In this document: positions 20,855 to 32,709 of the stretch, piece by piece
Position numbering within the stretch: the stretch's first letter is position 1
Layout of the letters: the number at the start of each line of letters is the position of its first letter
Origin: Pomphorhynchus laevis
Lineage: Eukaryota; Acanthocephala; Palaeacanthocephala; Echinorhynchida; Pomphorhynchidae
NCBI GenBank assembly: GCA_012934845.2
Contig: WNNJ02002999.1
Coordinates: forward strand, 124,001-188,000
Length of the DNA stretch: 64,000 nt
Direction: 5' to 3'
Made by a program: the position numbers and the translations under genes
The notes under the pieces: model-generated
The model's database searches: none
Seen by the model: only the letters and a program-made list of their open reading frames with translations
Told to the model about the DNA's origin: nothing

Positions 20855-20995
20855 ATATAAGTCTGCGTTTGAGTCTATCACAGCTCTCTCAGACGTTATA
20901 CCCGCTTGCTCACTCCGTCTCTCCGTGATACCTATCTTGTTCCGCCTGTCTCATCTCCACCTACTACGTACCAAATACAACTCTTTTTGACAGCA
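20855..20995 (+). mobile_element. B' LINE internal fragment
   Basis: A diverged 140-bp piece of ORF2 between endonuclease and RT, recognisable from gagtctatcac...gctctctcagac and ccacctactacgtaccaaat. It ends directly in a perfect 11-bp hairpin (20996-21006/21013-21023). Confidence 0.75.
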
Positions 20996-21023
20996 AAAAT
21001 TCAAAAGAAAATTTGAATTTTTA
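20996..21023. repeat. Perfect 11-bp hairpin at a LINE breakpoint
   Basis: Arm aaaaattcaaa, 6-nt loop, arm tttgaattttt. The left arm starts where homology to B' ends. The next 200 bp (21024-21228) is AT-rich and holds nothing recognisable. Confidence 0.85.
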
Positions 21024-21228
21024 ACAAATTAAAATTATCTTTATATATTCAGGGTTTCTTAAAAAGCACATCTATAAGTTCATACTCAATTTTTATTTAG
21101 AAAATTTTAATTAAAACTTGTCAAAAATTTATATTAGTATCGAAAATACTTTCAATCGAGATAATTCGTATATTTTTAAATTAGGCAAACTAATGTTTTA
21201 ATATTTTTAAATCAGGCAAACTAATAAA

Positions 21229-21730
21229 ATGATAGGGGTTATTAGGCGCACATTCTTAGCACTTGATCCGGTTGCTCTTCGGCCTCTAATTTTGGCTCAC
21301 GTTCTGAGCCGGCTATTGTATGCGGCCCCTTGTGCATACCCATGCACAGTTAAGGAACACTTGATCTCTGAGATAGTGCTTCGTCGTGCAACAAAGTTGG
21401 CGCCGATCTTGGCGCAAATGCCCTATGAGTGTCGTTTGCAATGTCTTCGGCTTGAGACCGTTTCTTGGACCCGTCAGTATATCGATATGAATATGGTGAG
21501 GCGAGTTCTTCGTTCTTCGAATCATCCTCTTCGGATGTGTTTACAACGGCGATAGTCGGCATTCCTTCGCGGACACAGTTTGACTTTGAGCCGGAATTTA
21601 GTGAAAAAGTTCCGGTATATACAATTTCAACGAAGAATAGTTGGACGTTGGAACAAACTGGATGGAAGGACTGTTTGCAGCAGTGGTGCCTCAGCATTCA
21701 AGTCCGGATTACGGATTGATCCTGTTATAC
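21229..21730 (+). mobile_element. CR1-like LINE C-terminal fragment
   Basis: Encodes VIRRTFLALDPVALRPLILA, HVLSRLLYAAPCAYPC and ATKLAPILAQMPYECRLQCL, then after a frame change VGRWNKLDGRTVCSS and AFKSGL. This is the region after the RT in CR1-group elements. It differs from families A and B, so it is a further LINE lineage. It joins B' directly. Confidence 0.65.
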
Positions 21731-21741
21731 GCAAGGAAGTG

Positions 21742-24700
21742 TTCCTCTATCGCTCAAATCTCTTCAACCCGCATCAAAAAACGCCGTCGCGAGGAAAACG
21801 GCGAAACATCACTCTCCATCCGAAACATAGACGGAAATTTTCAAGTTGTCAACACCCGTCCAAAAATTCAATGGCGCCCCATCTCTCCTATGTGTCTTCT
21901 CCACTAGACTCTTTCGCCACAACACACGGTTTCCGCCTCGGTCTCCTCAACACTAGATCTATTCTCAATAAATCCGATCTTATCCTCAACCTATTCACTA
22001 AGCAATCCATCGATCTCTTCTGCCTCACTGAATCCTGGCACTCAGATTCCGACGACCTTTCCATTCGCCGTCTGCTCTCTACCGGTTGCTCCCTAGTCGA
22101 ATCCGCTCGCCCCCTCAGCTCATGCCCTTCTAAATTCTCTAATCATGGCGGCATCGTCGCATTAGCGCGTCACCCTGCGTCTCTTCGCAAAATCAATCCC
22201 CCTTTCAGTCCTTGCTTTTTTGAATTGCTCACTTGTCGTTATTCTAACCCGATCACTCTAGATCTCGCCATTGTATACCGTCCTGGTTCATCAGCTCCTA
22301 CTGCCTTATTTTTTACCGAACTCGCTGACCTCCTTTCTCATTGTTCTTTGTCCTCAATCCCTTCACTCGTTCTAGGCGACTTCAATATCCGCCTAGACCG
22401 CCCCTCTTCCACGGATTCCATCCGGTTCATCAACATTCTATCCAACTACAATTACAAACTAATCTCCACTGCCCCCACACATATACTTGGTGGGGCACTC
22501 GACATCATCGCTGTCCCCGATCATTTTGCTGACCACACCTCACTGTCCATCTCTGATCCTGGTCTATCCGATGACTTTCATATCACCCTTGATCTCATTC
22601 ACAACCACACCCCTCCTCACACACCTACAATCCTACGTCGCCCTTGGAGAAATCTTGACCTATCCCTTCTCCGCTCTGCCTTACTCAAATCGTCTCTATC
22701 ATTACCCACAATAACATATTCATCTCCTCACGATCTCGCCTTTCTTTTCGACTCTGAGCTCACATCCACTCTCGATATTCTCTTGCCCTTCAAGTATCAC
22801 CCACACCGTCGCTAGCACCGTGCCCCATGGTTTGACATCCAATGCTTACTATCAAAGCGTCGACTCCGCCATGCTTTTCGAGTATTTCACCGCTCTCTCA
22901 GACGTGATTTCCGCTCGATCACTCCGTCTTTCCGTGATTCCTATCTTGCTCTTCGCCGGTCTCATCTCAACCTACTACGTACCAAATGCAACTCCTTCTG
23001 GCAGCATAAAATCATCACTTCATTCAACTCTAAGACTCTCTGGCATACTTTTAACTCAATCCTTGCTCACTCCTCTTAGCCGTGCAACATCAATGCCAAT
23101 GATTATTCGTCATTTCTCCAGACTAAAGTATCCACGTTGCTCTCTCACACCCCGGTCTCCATCCTATCCCACTCTGCCCAGTCTAATCTCATCCTCCCAG
23201 AACTCTTTCATCTTCTCCCTGTCTTACCTACAAAAGTATCATCTGTCCTCATGTCCTTGCCCAACAAAACTTCACCTGCCGATCCCCTGCCTACTCGCAT
23301 ATTAAAATCTATATGCTCATCGATATCCCCATTTCTCACAACCTTGTTTAACTCGTCCATCCGCAGTCGTATCTTCTCTTCACACTGGAAATACTCAATC
23401 CTTCGTCCCCTCCTTAAGAAACAATGGCTCGACCCCTCCCTTCTTTCTAGCTATCGCCCCATTTCACTACTCCCTACTCTTTCTAAGCTCTTAGAACGCC
23501 TCATCTTAATACAAATCAACGCTTATCTCCCCCTAATCCAATCTGTACCCTCCATTCCAATCCGCTTTCCGCTCTAATCACTCCACAAAAATCGCATGCA
23601 TAAAAGTGTACAACGACTTACTCATTTCTCGAGACAAGGCTCTATATAGTGTTCTCATCTCCCTCGACCTCTCCTCCGCATTCGACATTGTCAACCACTC
23701 CGTCCTCCTTTCTCGCCTTCGTTATGATTACAGCTTTTATTCCTCCTCCGTAACATGGTTCGCCTCATATCTATCCGACTGTTTCTTTCGCGTCTGTTCT
23801 AATTCATCATCCTCCCCTCCCAACCCTATTTTTTGCGGGGTCCCACAAGGTTCAGTCCTAGGTGCCCTGCTTTTCTCTCTTCTGCTTGGCGATCTCTCTC
23901 CGTTTATCAAATCTTTCTCCTTTTACTTCATGCAATACGCCGATGACATCCTAATCTATGCTCATGCACCCGCACATCGCATACACGATATCGGCATTTC
24001 TGCCTCCAACTGTCTTTCTTCTATCTACAAACGTCCCTTTTAATCTCCATCTCGTTCTAAACCCCGAAAAGTCCAAAATAATGTGGATCTCTCCCGTAAA
24101 CCAAACATATCTCCTCCAACTGTATATTTTGCCTCGTCGATCATCCCCATAGTCCACAATCTCACTTTCTTAGGCTTCCATTTCGATGATCACCTTTCCC
24201 TTAAACCCTTCGTCCGTGACAAGGTCCGCTCGTCTTACTTAATTCTCCGTGACATTCACCGCATCCGCCCCCTATCGACTTCCGTTCTTGTATGTATCTT
24301 CTTTCATCGCTTCTCTTCCCTAAAATCGATTACTCTCTAAGCCTTTTCGCAAATTCTCAAAAATCCATCATTCTTCTCCTACAACGAATAATCAACTCCG
24401 CCGTTCGAATGCTCTTTCGTCTTAGTCGCTTCGACCACACATCCACATATCTTGCTCAACTCTCCTGACCCACCATCCACATCCGCATCAAACTCCGCCT
24501 TTTTCTCGTTACTTTTCGTTTCATCGCCGTCGGCTCCCCATCGTTCATCAACCTTCCTTTCTTTGACTATACTCGCCCCGCCTCGCTATCGTATCGTTAC
24601 TGTTATACCCTCTTACTCCACGTTCCTAATTACTCCAACAACTACGATCTCCGATCCTTGCTCGTCGCCGCCTCACTCGCCTGGAATCAACTCCCTCTCG

Positions 24701-24850
24701 ACGTCCGCCGCGCCCCCTCCTTTGTCACATTATAACACCTCCTCCGTTCACATCCTTCTCGACACCTGATTCACAGTCTTGTTTTGTTGTGGTCATGTAA
24801 GCGTGCGCTGGCACGCATTTGCCACATTAAAATGAATCCTTTTTTTCTAT
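21742..24850 (+). mobile_element. B' LINE copy 2
   Basis: Begins inside ORF1 (RRREENGETSLSIRNIDGNF), whose stop at 21905-21907 overlaps the ORF2 ATG at 21871 by 37 nt. ORF2 endonuclease is open to 22815 (FRLGLLNTRSILNK, CLTESWHSDSDD, VYRPGSSAPT, LGDFNIRLDR, DPGLSDD). RT pieces follow (SLDLSSAFDIVNHSV near 23670, CGVPQGSVLGALLFSLL near 23840, QYADDILIYAHAP near 23935), then the C-terminal region. The 3' end matches the nested piece at 14.0 kb. Several frame changes; those between about 24030 and 24500 recur in the copy at 35.4-37.7 kb. Confidence 0.85.
21871..22815 (+). CDS. B' copy 2 ORF2, endonuclease part (open fragment)
   Basis: About 315 codons from the ATG that overlaps the end of ORF1. 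It contains the whole APE-type endonuclease: asparagine/glutamate motifs LLNTRSILNKSDL and TESW, the GGIVALARH loop, YRPGSSAP, GDFNIRLDRPS, GGALDIIAVPD and the last histidine motif as GLSDDF (usually SDH). The Asp in place of His in that last motif would weaken catalysis. The frame closes at a TAG at 22813-22815 before the RT. Confidence 0.75.
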   Translation: MAPHLSYVSSPLDSFATTHGFRLGLLNTRSILNKSDLILNLFTKQSIDLFCLTESWHSDSDDLSIRRLLSTGCSLVESARPLSSCPSKFSNHGGIVALARHPASLRKINPPFSPCFFELLTCRYSNPITLDLAIVYRPGSSAPTALFFTELADLLSHCSLSSIPSLVLGDFNIRLDRPSSTDSIRFINILSNYNYKLISTAPTHILGGALDIIAVPDHFADHTSLSISDPGLSDDFHITLDLIHNHTPPHTPTILRRPWRNLDLSLLRSALLKSSLSLPTITYSSPHDLAFLFDSELTSTLDILLPFKYHPHRR

Positions 24851-24984
24851 AGATGTGAACAGTTTTTATGATTTTGTTGATTTTTATTTCATGTGAACCG
24901 GCTATTTAAGTCACTGCTTGTAATCCGTTGAAACAATAATAATGTTTTAATAGTTTATATTTTATTAAAAAAACGTTTATATCA

Positions 24985-25087
24985 TAAGCAAGATATTAAA
25001 GCGAATTGTGCGTTGTAGAATAATATCCCATTTAAACACGTATAACCTTATAAGTTCAGCACAACATGGTTTCTTAAAATGTCGACC
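24985..25087 (+). mobile_element. Short RT fragment of an unrelated LINE
   Basis: About 34 codons: IISHLNTYNLISSAQHGFLK, the RT segment before motif A (usually HLxxNNLISxxQHGFRxGRS). It joins B' at tcgaccctcac/agtgtcgactcc. Confidence 0.55.
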
Positions 25088-25685
25088 CTCACAGTGTCGA
25101 CTCCGTCATGCTTTTCGAGTCTATCACCGCTCTCGCAGACGTGATATCCGCTCACTCACTCCGTCTTTCCGTGATTCCTATCTTGCTCTTCGCCAGTATC
25201 ATCTCAACCTACTACGTACCAAATGCAACTCTTTCTGGCAGCATAAAATCAACACTTCTTAAACTCTAAACCTCTGGTGACATACTTTCAACTCAATCCT
25301 TGCTCGCTCCTCTTCGCCGTGCAACATCAATACCATGATTATTCGTACTTTCTTCAAACCAAAGTATCCACGTTGCTCTCCCTCACACCCAGTCCTCATC
25401 CCACTTTTCCACGCCTCGCCTCTTCCTCCCAGAACTCGTACATCTTCCTGTATCACCTTCGAAGTCTCGTCTGTCTTCATGTCCTTGCCCAACAAAACCT
25501 CACATGCCGTTCCACTGCCTACCCCCATACTTAAATTCATGCTCATCGATATCCCCTTTCCTCAGCACCTTGTTTAACTCATCCATCACCAGTCGTATCT
25601 TTCTTTTACACTGGAAATACGCCATCTTTCGTCCCCTCTTTAAGAAACAATCGATCGACCCCTCAAATCCTTATGGGTTTAAACA
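25088..25685 (+). mobile_element. B' LINE internal fragment
   Basis: Starts in the ORF2 linker (RLRHAFRVYHRSRRRDIRSL, SYLALRQYHLNLLRTKCNSF) and runs to the RT fingers (HWKYAIFRPLFKKQSIDPS). Frame changes present. It ends where an antisense family B 3' end begins. Confidence 0.75.
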
Positions 25686-25686
25686 T

Positions 25687-27320
25687 TCTTAAAAATACAA
25701 ATTTATTTAACGTGGCAAATGCGTGTCAGATGCACGCTTACAAGTCCACTAACACAAAATGAAAAAGTCAAGCAGATAAAATGTTAAAATGGTATTTGAT
25801 TTGCCGTTTGAAGCACGGCAGGGAAGTTGATTGTCGTATATGAATGAGCAGATGATTTCACAATAGAGGAGCAACCACCAGGATGGAGCGGAGTGTAAAA
25901 GAGGTAGAGTAGTTTGGGGCATGTAAAAGAAGGAAATTACAGGAACGCAAGGAACAGTAAACAGGACGAGAATAATCAAGAAAAGGAAGGTTGAGAAATG
26001 AAGGGGTATGAAAAGTTATAAGGCGGAAAACAACGAGAAAAATACGAATTTAAACACGACAATAAATTGTAGGCAAATCGAGAGAAGCAAGATGGTGATA
26101 TGTACAAAAAAACGACGAAGACGGAGGAGAACTCGGACGTTTGCGTTGATGATGCGTTGTAAAGGAAGAAGAGTGTATTTAGGTGAGTTGGAAAATATTC
26201 TCAGGCAGTAATCAAGTCTTGAGAAAATGTGAGAAGATATGAGAATCATACATGAAGAAAAATCGATCAATCTACGAACTTGACGGAGGTTGCGGAGTAT
26301 AAAGGTAGATAAGCGTACTTTATCTCTAACGAAAGACTTTAGTGAAAGTCGGTTGTCGAAATGGAAGCTTAGGAAAACGAGATTATCAACGATAGGAAGA
26401 ATTGTAGAATTTAATGATACGGAGGGAGGTTCTAAGCTGGGACGTCGAGGGAGGATCCACATTATTTTGGATATGTTAGGATTCAGAGTAAGACGAAGCG
26501 AAGAAATATGATTAGAAATTGAGACAAGACAGTCGGAAGCAGAAACACTAAGATCGTGAATACGATAAATTGGTGCATGAGCATAGATGAGAATGTCATC
26601 AGCATATTGCATAACATAGAAGTTAAATGTATGAGAAATCGAAGACAAATCATTGAGAAGCAGAGAGAAAAGTATAGAGCCTAATACGGAGCCTTCTGGA
26701 TGATTGAAGACGGGATGAATGAAGGATGGAAGAGATAAGAGTTAGAATAGACGCGAAATGTACGGTTTGATAGATATGAAGAAAACCATGATACATTGGG
26801 TAAAGAGAAGCCATAATAATGACGAAGGCGATGGAGAAGAATCGAGTGATCGACGATGTCAAAAGTAGACGATAGATCAAGAGAAACTATGATACTACAT
26901 AAATTATGATCGCGCGATATGAGTAAGTCGTTATAAACTTTAAGACAGGCAATGTCAGTAGAGTAATTAGTGCGAAAAGCGGCTTGGAAGGGGGAAATAA
27001 GTTGGATGAAAAGATATATCTATTAACTTGCTTGAGAACGATACGTTCAAGGAGTTTAGAAAGGGTTAGGAGAAGTATGATAGGACGGTACGAAGATTGT
27101 AGTAAGGAGTCGAGAGATTGCTTTTTGATGAGAAGACGAACAGTGGCACATTTCCAGATGGAAGGAAATGTGTGGCTACGGATGGACGAGTTGAACAATG
27201 TGGTTATGAAGGGTGATGTAGATGATCAGATATTTTTAAGCAAGTGAGTGGGAATTGGGTCAGAAGGAGAGGTTTTATTAGGTAATTGACAGCAGAACCG
27301 AAGAACCTTCATCAGACGAA
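25687..27320 (-). mobile_element. Family B LINE 3' part (subfamily with degenerate ORF2)
   Basis: Antisense copy from the 3' terminus (aaatttatttaacgtggcaa) up to the RT fingers. RT motifs on the minus strand: DLSSTFDIVDHS near 26850, QYADDILIYAHAPIYRIHDL near 26600, then NLVFLSFHFDNRLSLKSF. Several frame changes. This subtype matches the DNA at 47.3-48.6 kb more closely than copy 1. Confidence 0.8.
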
Positions 27321-27900
27321 ACGGGAAGAAGGATTTCCAGTGTGAAGGAAAGATACGACTGCGGATAGACGAGTTAAACAAGGTGGTAAGGAAATGAGAT
27401 ATAAATGAGCAAATGGATTTAATTATGGGGGTGTGCAGGGGATCAGCAGGTGAAGTTTTGTTGGGCAAGGACATTAGGATAGATAAGACTTCAGAAGGTG
27501 AGACAGGGAGAAAATGAAAGATTTCCGAGAGGATGAGGCGAGGCGAGTAGCAGCGAGATGGAATGGAGACGAGGTTGTGAGAGAGCAACGTGGATACATT
27601 GGTCTGAAGAAATGACGAATAATCATGCGGATTGATGTTGCAAGACGAAGAGGAGCGAGAAAGAATTGAGTAAAAAGTATGTCAGAGAGGCTTAGAGTTT
27701 AATGAAGTGTTGATTTTATGCTGCCAGAAAGAGTTGGATTTGGTACGTAGTATGTGGAGATGATACCGGCGAAGAGCAAGATAGGAATCACGGAGAGACC
27801 GAGTGAGCGAACAGATATCACGTCTGAGAAAGCGGCGATAGACTTGAAAACTGCTGTTGATCTCCCTGCGATCGCCGATCATCTGCAATTGCAAATTTAA
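27321..27900 (-). mobile_element. B' LINE fragment joined upstream of the family B fragment
   Basis: The same orientation as the preceding feature. It carries the linker and RT fingers (SLRDSYLALRRYHLHILRTK, SPADPLHTPIIKSICS, RSRIFPSHWK) and then switches to family B at the lysine of HWK, stepping back to repeat the LPNKTSPSDPIPTHLLKN segment. The result is a B'/B chimera. Confidence 0.7.
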
Positions 27901-28029
27901 TAGCTTCAGCACACAATGGCGTTAATGAGAGGTCGTAAGAAAACAGCTACGACCGACACCAACTATGCTCAACTGCAAGTACAGTGCTCGACACACGAAT
28001 TTTGTGCAAACAAATTAATACGCAAACTC

Positions 28030-30640
28030 TAGCATAAGCACATATCAACATCCAACACGTCCACTCAAACTACCCCCGTCGTTTTCAATGTTCTTTCTCC
28101 ACACACCGACCCTGTCATTATATACACTTCCCATCCCATCTCATCTTCATTCCCCGACAACCCCGTCACGTCTCTCATGTATCGTTTATCAATAACCTAC
28201 ATCCATCAATCAAAATCAACTCCACCAACATCCACGATCCATTCATTCATAATCTTGCTCACATCGCTTGCCACCCTCTTTATTATCATTATCCTCAATG
28301 TCTCCCGCCGTCAAACCTACTCCCTCCATATCCTCAAGTGCCAGTTCTTCTATCATGATCTAACATATTCACGTCAGTAATTCTCCTTTACGGAAACGCT
28401 TTCCTTCTCGTGATCGTTGTGTAATCGTTACTAATATTACTCCTTTCACCTCCTTATCTTCACAAACACGTCTCGACCACGATGTTTCCATCATCAGATC
28501 CATCCTCTCGTCTCTTGTTCCTTCGGATAAACCATCATTTTCAACGATATCTCTCCTGTTGCATATATCCGCCGAAACAAATCTTCTCAATATAATCCTT
28601 CTCAGCCCCCTCTCTTGAAATTTTTTAAGCATCGCTCGCGCGCGTCCTCTGTCTCTCTCAAAGATTTTAACTAATGTCCTCTTAAACCACTCGAATTTTC
28701 CCTGATCGCACACCTTCCGAAATCGCTCAACTCTCTTCTGTCCGCATCGAAAAACGCCGTCGCGATAAAAACGGCGAATATCTTTCTCTTTCCAAAACAT
28801 CGACGGAAATTTTGAAGTTGTCCACACCCGCCTTAAAATTCGATGGTGCTACATCTCCCCTATGTGTCTTCTCCGCTAGATCTTTTCACTACCATACACG
28901 GTTTCCGCCTCGTTCTCCTCAACACTAGATATATTTTCCATAAATCCGATCTTATCCCCAACCTATTCGCCAAGCCATCCATCAACATCTTATGCCTAAC
29001 CGAATCCTGGCACTCAGATTCCGACAATCTCTATATTCGCTGACGGATCTCTGCCGATTGCTCACTAGTCAAATCTGCCCGCCCTCTCAGCTCACCCTCT
29101 TCTAAATTATAAAATCATAGCGGCATTGTCGCATTTGCTCGTCACCTCACACCTCTTCGCCAAATCACTTTCCCTTTCAGTCCTTGCGTTTTTGAATTGC
29201 TCACTTGCCTTTTTCTAGCCCGATCACTCTAGATCCCGCCATTGTATACCGTTCTGATTCATCATCTCCTACCTCCTTATTTTTATACCGGACTCGCTGA
29301 CCTCATTTCCCATTGTTATTTGTCCTCCATTTCTTTACTCGTTCTTGGCGACTTCAACATCCCCTCAACCGCCCATCTTCCACCGATTACATCTGGTTAA
29401 TCAACATTCTATTTAACTACAGTTACAAACTCATCTCCACTGCCCCCACACATATCCTCGGCGGGGCACTCGACATCATAGATGTCCCCGATCGTTTTGC
29501 GATCAACACCTCACTGCACATCTCGAATCCTGGTCTATCCGATCGCTTTCTCGTCACCCTCGATCTCACTTTTAACAACTCCCCGCTTCACACACCTACC
29601 ATCCTACGTCGCCTTTGGAGAAATCTTGACCACTCCCTTCTCCGTTCCGCCTTACTTAAATTGTCTCTATCTTCTCCCACAATATCATAATAATCTCCTC
29701 ACGATCTCGCCTTTCTTTTCGACTCTGAACAGTGTCTTTCTTTTCGACTCACATCCACAATCGATTTACTCTTGCCCTTCGAGTCTCACCATCACCATCG
29801 CTGGCACCATGCCTCATAGTTTGACATTCAATGCCTACTATCAAAGCGTCGAGTCCATCATGATATTCGAGTCTATCGCCGCTTTCTCAGAAGTGATATC
29901 TGTTCACTCACTCGGTCTCTCCGTGATTCCTATCTTGCTCTTCGCCGGTATCATCTCCACCTACTACGTACCAAATGCAACTCTTTCTGGCAGCATAAAA
30001 TCAACACTTCATTAAACTCTAAGCCTCTCTGACATACTTTTTACTCAATTCTTTCTCGCTCTTCTTCGTCTTGCAACATCAATCCGCATGATTATTCGTC
30101 ATTTCTTCAGACCAATGTATCCACGTTGCTCTCTCACAACCTCGTCTCCATTCCATCTCGCTGCTACTCGCCTCGCCTCATCCTCTCGGAAATCTTTCAT
30201 TTTCTCCCTGTCTCACCTTCTGAATTCTTATATATCCTAATGTCCTTGCCCAACAAAACTTCACCTGCTGATCCCCTGCACACCCCCATAATTAAATCCA
30301 TATGCTCATTTATATCTCATTTCCTTACCACCTTGTTTAACTCGTCTATCCGCAGTCGTATATTTCCTTCACACTGGAAATCCGCCACCGTTCGTCCTCT
30401 CCTTATAGGAGGGGACGAATCGCTCGATCCTTCACTTCCTTATAGCTGTCGAACTATTTCACTCCTCCCTACACTTTCCAAGGTTGTAGAGCGCCTTATC
30501 TTAATATAGATCAACGTTTATATTTCTTTACCCAATATGTACCTCCTTTCCATATATCTATGGAAAGCAGCCTCGTATCTATCCGACCGTTCTTTTCGCG
30601 TCTGTTCAAATTTATCATCATCTTCATGATGATGAATTTG
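28030..30640 (+). mobile_element. B' LINE copy with part of ORF1, internally deleted
   Basis: ORF1 end: KRFPSRDRCVIVTNITPFTS near 28390 (RRM-like start) and RIEKRRRDKNGEYLSLSKN. ORF2 starts at ATG 28843, again overlapping ORF1. Endonuclease pieces (FRLVLLNTRYIFHK, THILGGALDIIDVPD, NPGLSDRFLVTLDL) and RT fingers to about 30510 follow. A deletion then removes most of the RT; hairpins occupy both the deletion joint (30546-30567) and the 3' break (30607-30640). Confidence 0.8.
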
Positions 30641-30775
30641 TAATCTTAAGGCGATTGCCGTAAGACAAAGTTTTGAAGATCAATTAGTTTTACAAATTGA
30701 TACAGAAAAGAATGGGCTTATGTGAAAGGATCCAGAGCTCTGCTACCAGCTATTTCATCTTTTTGAGATGGTATG
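30641..30775 (+). mobile_element. Short family A fragment with an inverted first 16 bp
   Basis: About 120 bp match family A copy 1 at 3373-3500 (gacaaagttttgaagatcaa, agctctgctaccagctattt). The first 16 bp (30641-30656) are the reverse complement of the family A bases that should stand there. Confidence 0.7.
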
Positions 30776-31284
30776 AATCTTTCTGGAAGTTTATTTGAAC
30801 TTCGAGCACGCGAGCTCGGAATTTGTGAACTTTTGCCATTGTAGTTAATGTGGAAAGTGTAGGAGTTCAAATATAAAGTTAAAAAGATTGCATATTAACA
30901 CCAATATAGGATAATGATGTTTCTTTTTGCCATCGAAACTGCGGACATTTAAAATTTAGTTTTATAGTCTTCTTCGTCATCGGCACTTAAGCGCCTGATA
31001 GACAACATGGTTTATTCAACACTTTTTTTAAGTGTATAATTTTTAATTTCCTTTGATCAAGTCTTGTCACCTCACCATTAGCAGATTAAAAATACGTGGG
31101 TTTGTGCCCGCTTTAATATATAGTTTTTTGTAGAAATAAATACCACGTTGAGAAAAACAAAAAATTATTTAAACATGAAATTATTACATAAAATTGAATT
31201 GTTATATCAGAGTATAGGTTTACCTAATGACAAACCTATACTGCCTATTATATGTATATCACTCTAATTTATATAAACTAGTAT
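30776..31284. other. AT-rich stretch, includes the IF 3' flank
   Basis: No coding frame is convincing. It probably holds the 3' UTR of the IF gene, which reads toward lower coordinates, but no canonical AATAAA on the minus strand is evident close to the stop. Confidence 0.4.
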
Positions 31285-32709
31285 TTATAATTTAGCTTTA
31301 GTTTTGAAACGGTCTTCTACGTTTTCTACAAAATGCTTCAAACCGTTTTCTAAATCAGACCCTTCAAGTAAGCATCTGTAATTTTGAATTTCATCGGCGA
31401 TGGTCGCGTTTGTATCCGATATCTGTTGACAATGCTCTGTAACATGTTTAAGTTTTTCGTTTAAATCATGTAACTGCAACTGCTTGCTGGCATAAAGCTT
31501 ATTTTCCTTGTGTTGATCGTTAAGAATCATCTGATTTAATTTTTGTAGTGTGTCGTGTAAAGCGATATTGTTAGCTGTTAATTCGCTAACATCCCTCTGC
31601 AGTTCATGCATCTTCATCTGTAACTTAATTTGGCTTAGGTGATCAGAAACATCGTTTTGTCTCTCACTGGTCGACATTAATAGCTTATTTTCTGGGCAGG
31701 ACTTTCTTACTTGATATCGTTTTTCTAGCATTTCCTGATAGTCTGCTCTAAACTTATGTTTCAGCTCCTTCTTCCGTTGCTCAATATTACGATCATGATC
31801 ATCACGCATGTCCTTAATCAATTTCGATAAATCACCGTCCATAAATGTCTTGTTGCTGTTTCGAAATTGCTGAAATGAGTGTTTGTTAACATTTCGCAAG
31901 TTATCAGTATATTCCCTTCTTCTCAAACAAAGAACTCGAGTTAACTCAGTCTTTTTTTCCTGTTGCTGGCGATTACGAACTTTTTCGTGTTGACCTAATT
32001 CAACAGTGTATAAAAGCTTACTGTTTAATTTGTCTATTAGCTTCTTAAGAGTGATGATTTTATCATCTATATCGGCAGACTTTCGTTTTAACAGATTACA
32101 AGTCGATTCATTTTTGGCGATTGTGCTTGCTATATTATTCAGTTGTTCGTTCAGTTGTAGTTTTAGATCTTCATCTTTGGACTCGCTTATTGTCTTATTG
32201 TACTGATCTTGGGCATTTTTCTTATCGGCAATCTCTTTGTCAATTTGTGAACGGTTGTAATGTATATTGTCAATCATTTTAAAAATACCCTTAATTTCCT
32301 TTTCTATCATGTTCTGTACCATTGTATTGTAGGTGACCACATTCTTTTCAACAAAGTCGAGCTCGAGAACTAGGCTTTTATTTTCAGCTTCCAGAAAGTG
32401 AACTCTTTCAATATAATGAGCAAACTGATCATTGAGTTCGCACAATTCACTTGCATTTTGGTCAACACCTACGTCTGCTGAATTCTCTTCTTCGGCCTGA
32501 AATATGATTTCATCAATGGGAATAGATTTCTGTATTTCTTCGGAAAGTGAGCATCGTGAACTTAATATTGATGCGCCGCGACTAAGTGTGCCGGATGTCT
32601 TTATATTGTCTAAAGATAATAATGTTCTTTCAATATGTTCGTTATAAAGTAAGGAACTTTCTCTGGTTCCTATTTTGCTTTGGTATGCATCAATTGATTC
32701 TGAAATCAT
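31285..32709 (-). CDS. Intermediate filament protein, tailless, long-rod (lamin/protostome) type
   Basis: A 474-residue single-exon protein. IF proteins form coiled-coil dimers that assemble into 10-nm filaments. Head: residues 1-88, Ser-rich. Rod: about 90-450. Coil 1A starts with LNDQFAHYIERVHFLEAEN, matching LNDRLAxYIDKVRxLExxN. The rod ends with ADEIQNYRCLLEGSDLEN, matching the helix-termination motif TYRKLLEGEE. A rod of about 360 residues includes the extra coil-1B heptads found in lamins and protostome cytoplasmic IFs (about 350) rather than the chordate form (about 310). Only 24 residues follow the rod. There is no lamin-type Ig fold, no basic nuclear localisation cluster of the lamin kind and no CaaX box, so a cytoplasmic protein is likely. 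It is transcribed divergently from PRPF18. Start: the first ATG, followed by a typical head. Confidence 0.9.
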   Translation of the reverse strand: MISESIDAYQSKIGTRESSLLYNEHIERTLLSLDNIKTSGTLSRGASILSSRCSLSEEIQKSIPIDEIIFQAEEENSADVGVDQNASELCELNDQFAHYIERVHFLEAENKSLVLELDFVEKNVVTYNTMVQNMIEKEIKGIFKMIDNIHYNRSQIDKEIADKKNAQDQYNKTISESKDEDLKLQLNEQLNNIASTIAKNESTCNLLKRKSADIDDKIITLKKLIDKLNSKLLYTVELGQHEKVRNRQQQEKKTELTRVLCLRRREYTDNLRNVNKHSFQQFRNSNKTFMDGDLSKLIKDMRDDHDRNIEQRKKELKHKFRADYQEMLEKRYQVRKSCPENKLLMSTSERQNDVSDHLSQIKLQMKMHELQRDVSELTANNIALHDTLQKLNQMILNDQHKENKLYASKQLQLHDLNEKLKHVTEHCQQISDTNATIADEIQNYRCLLEGSDLENGLKHFVENVEDRFKTKAKL

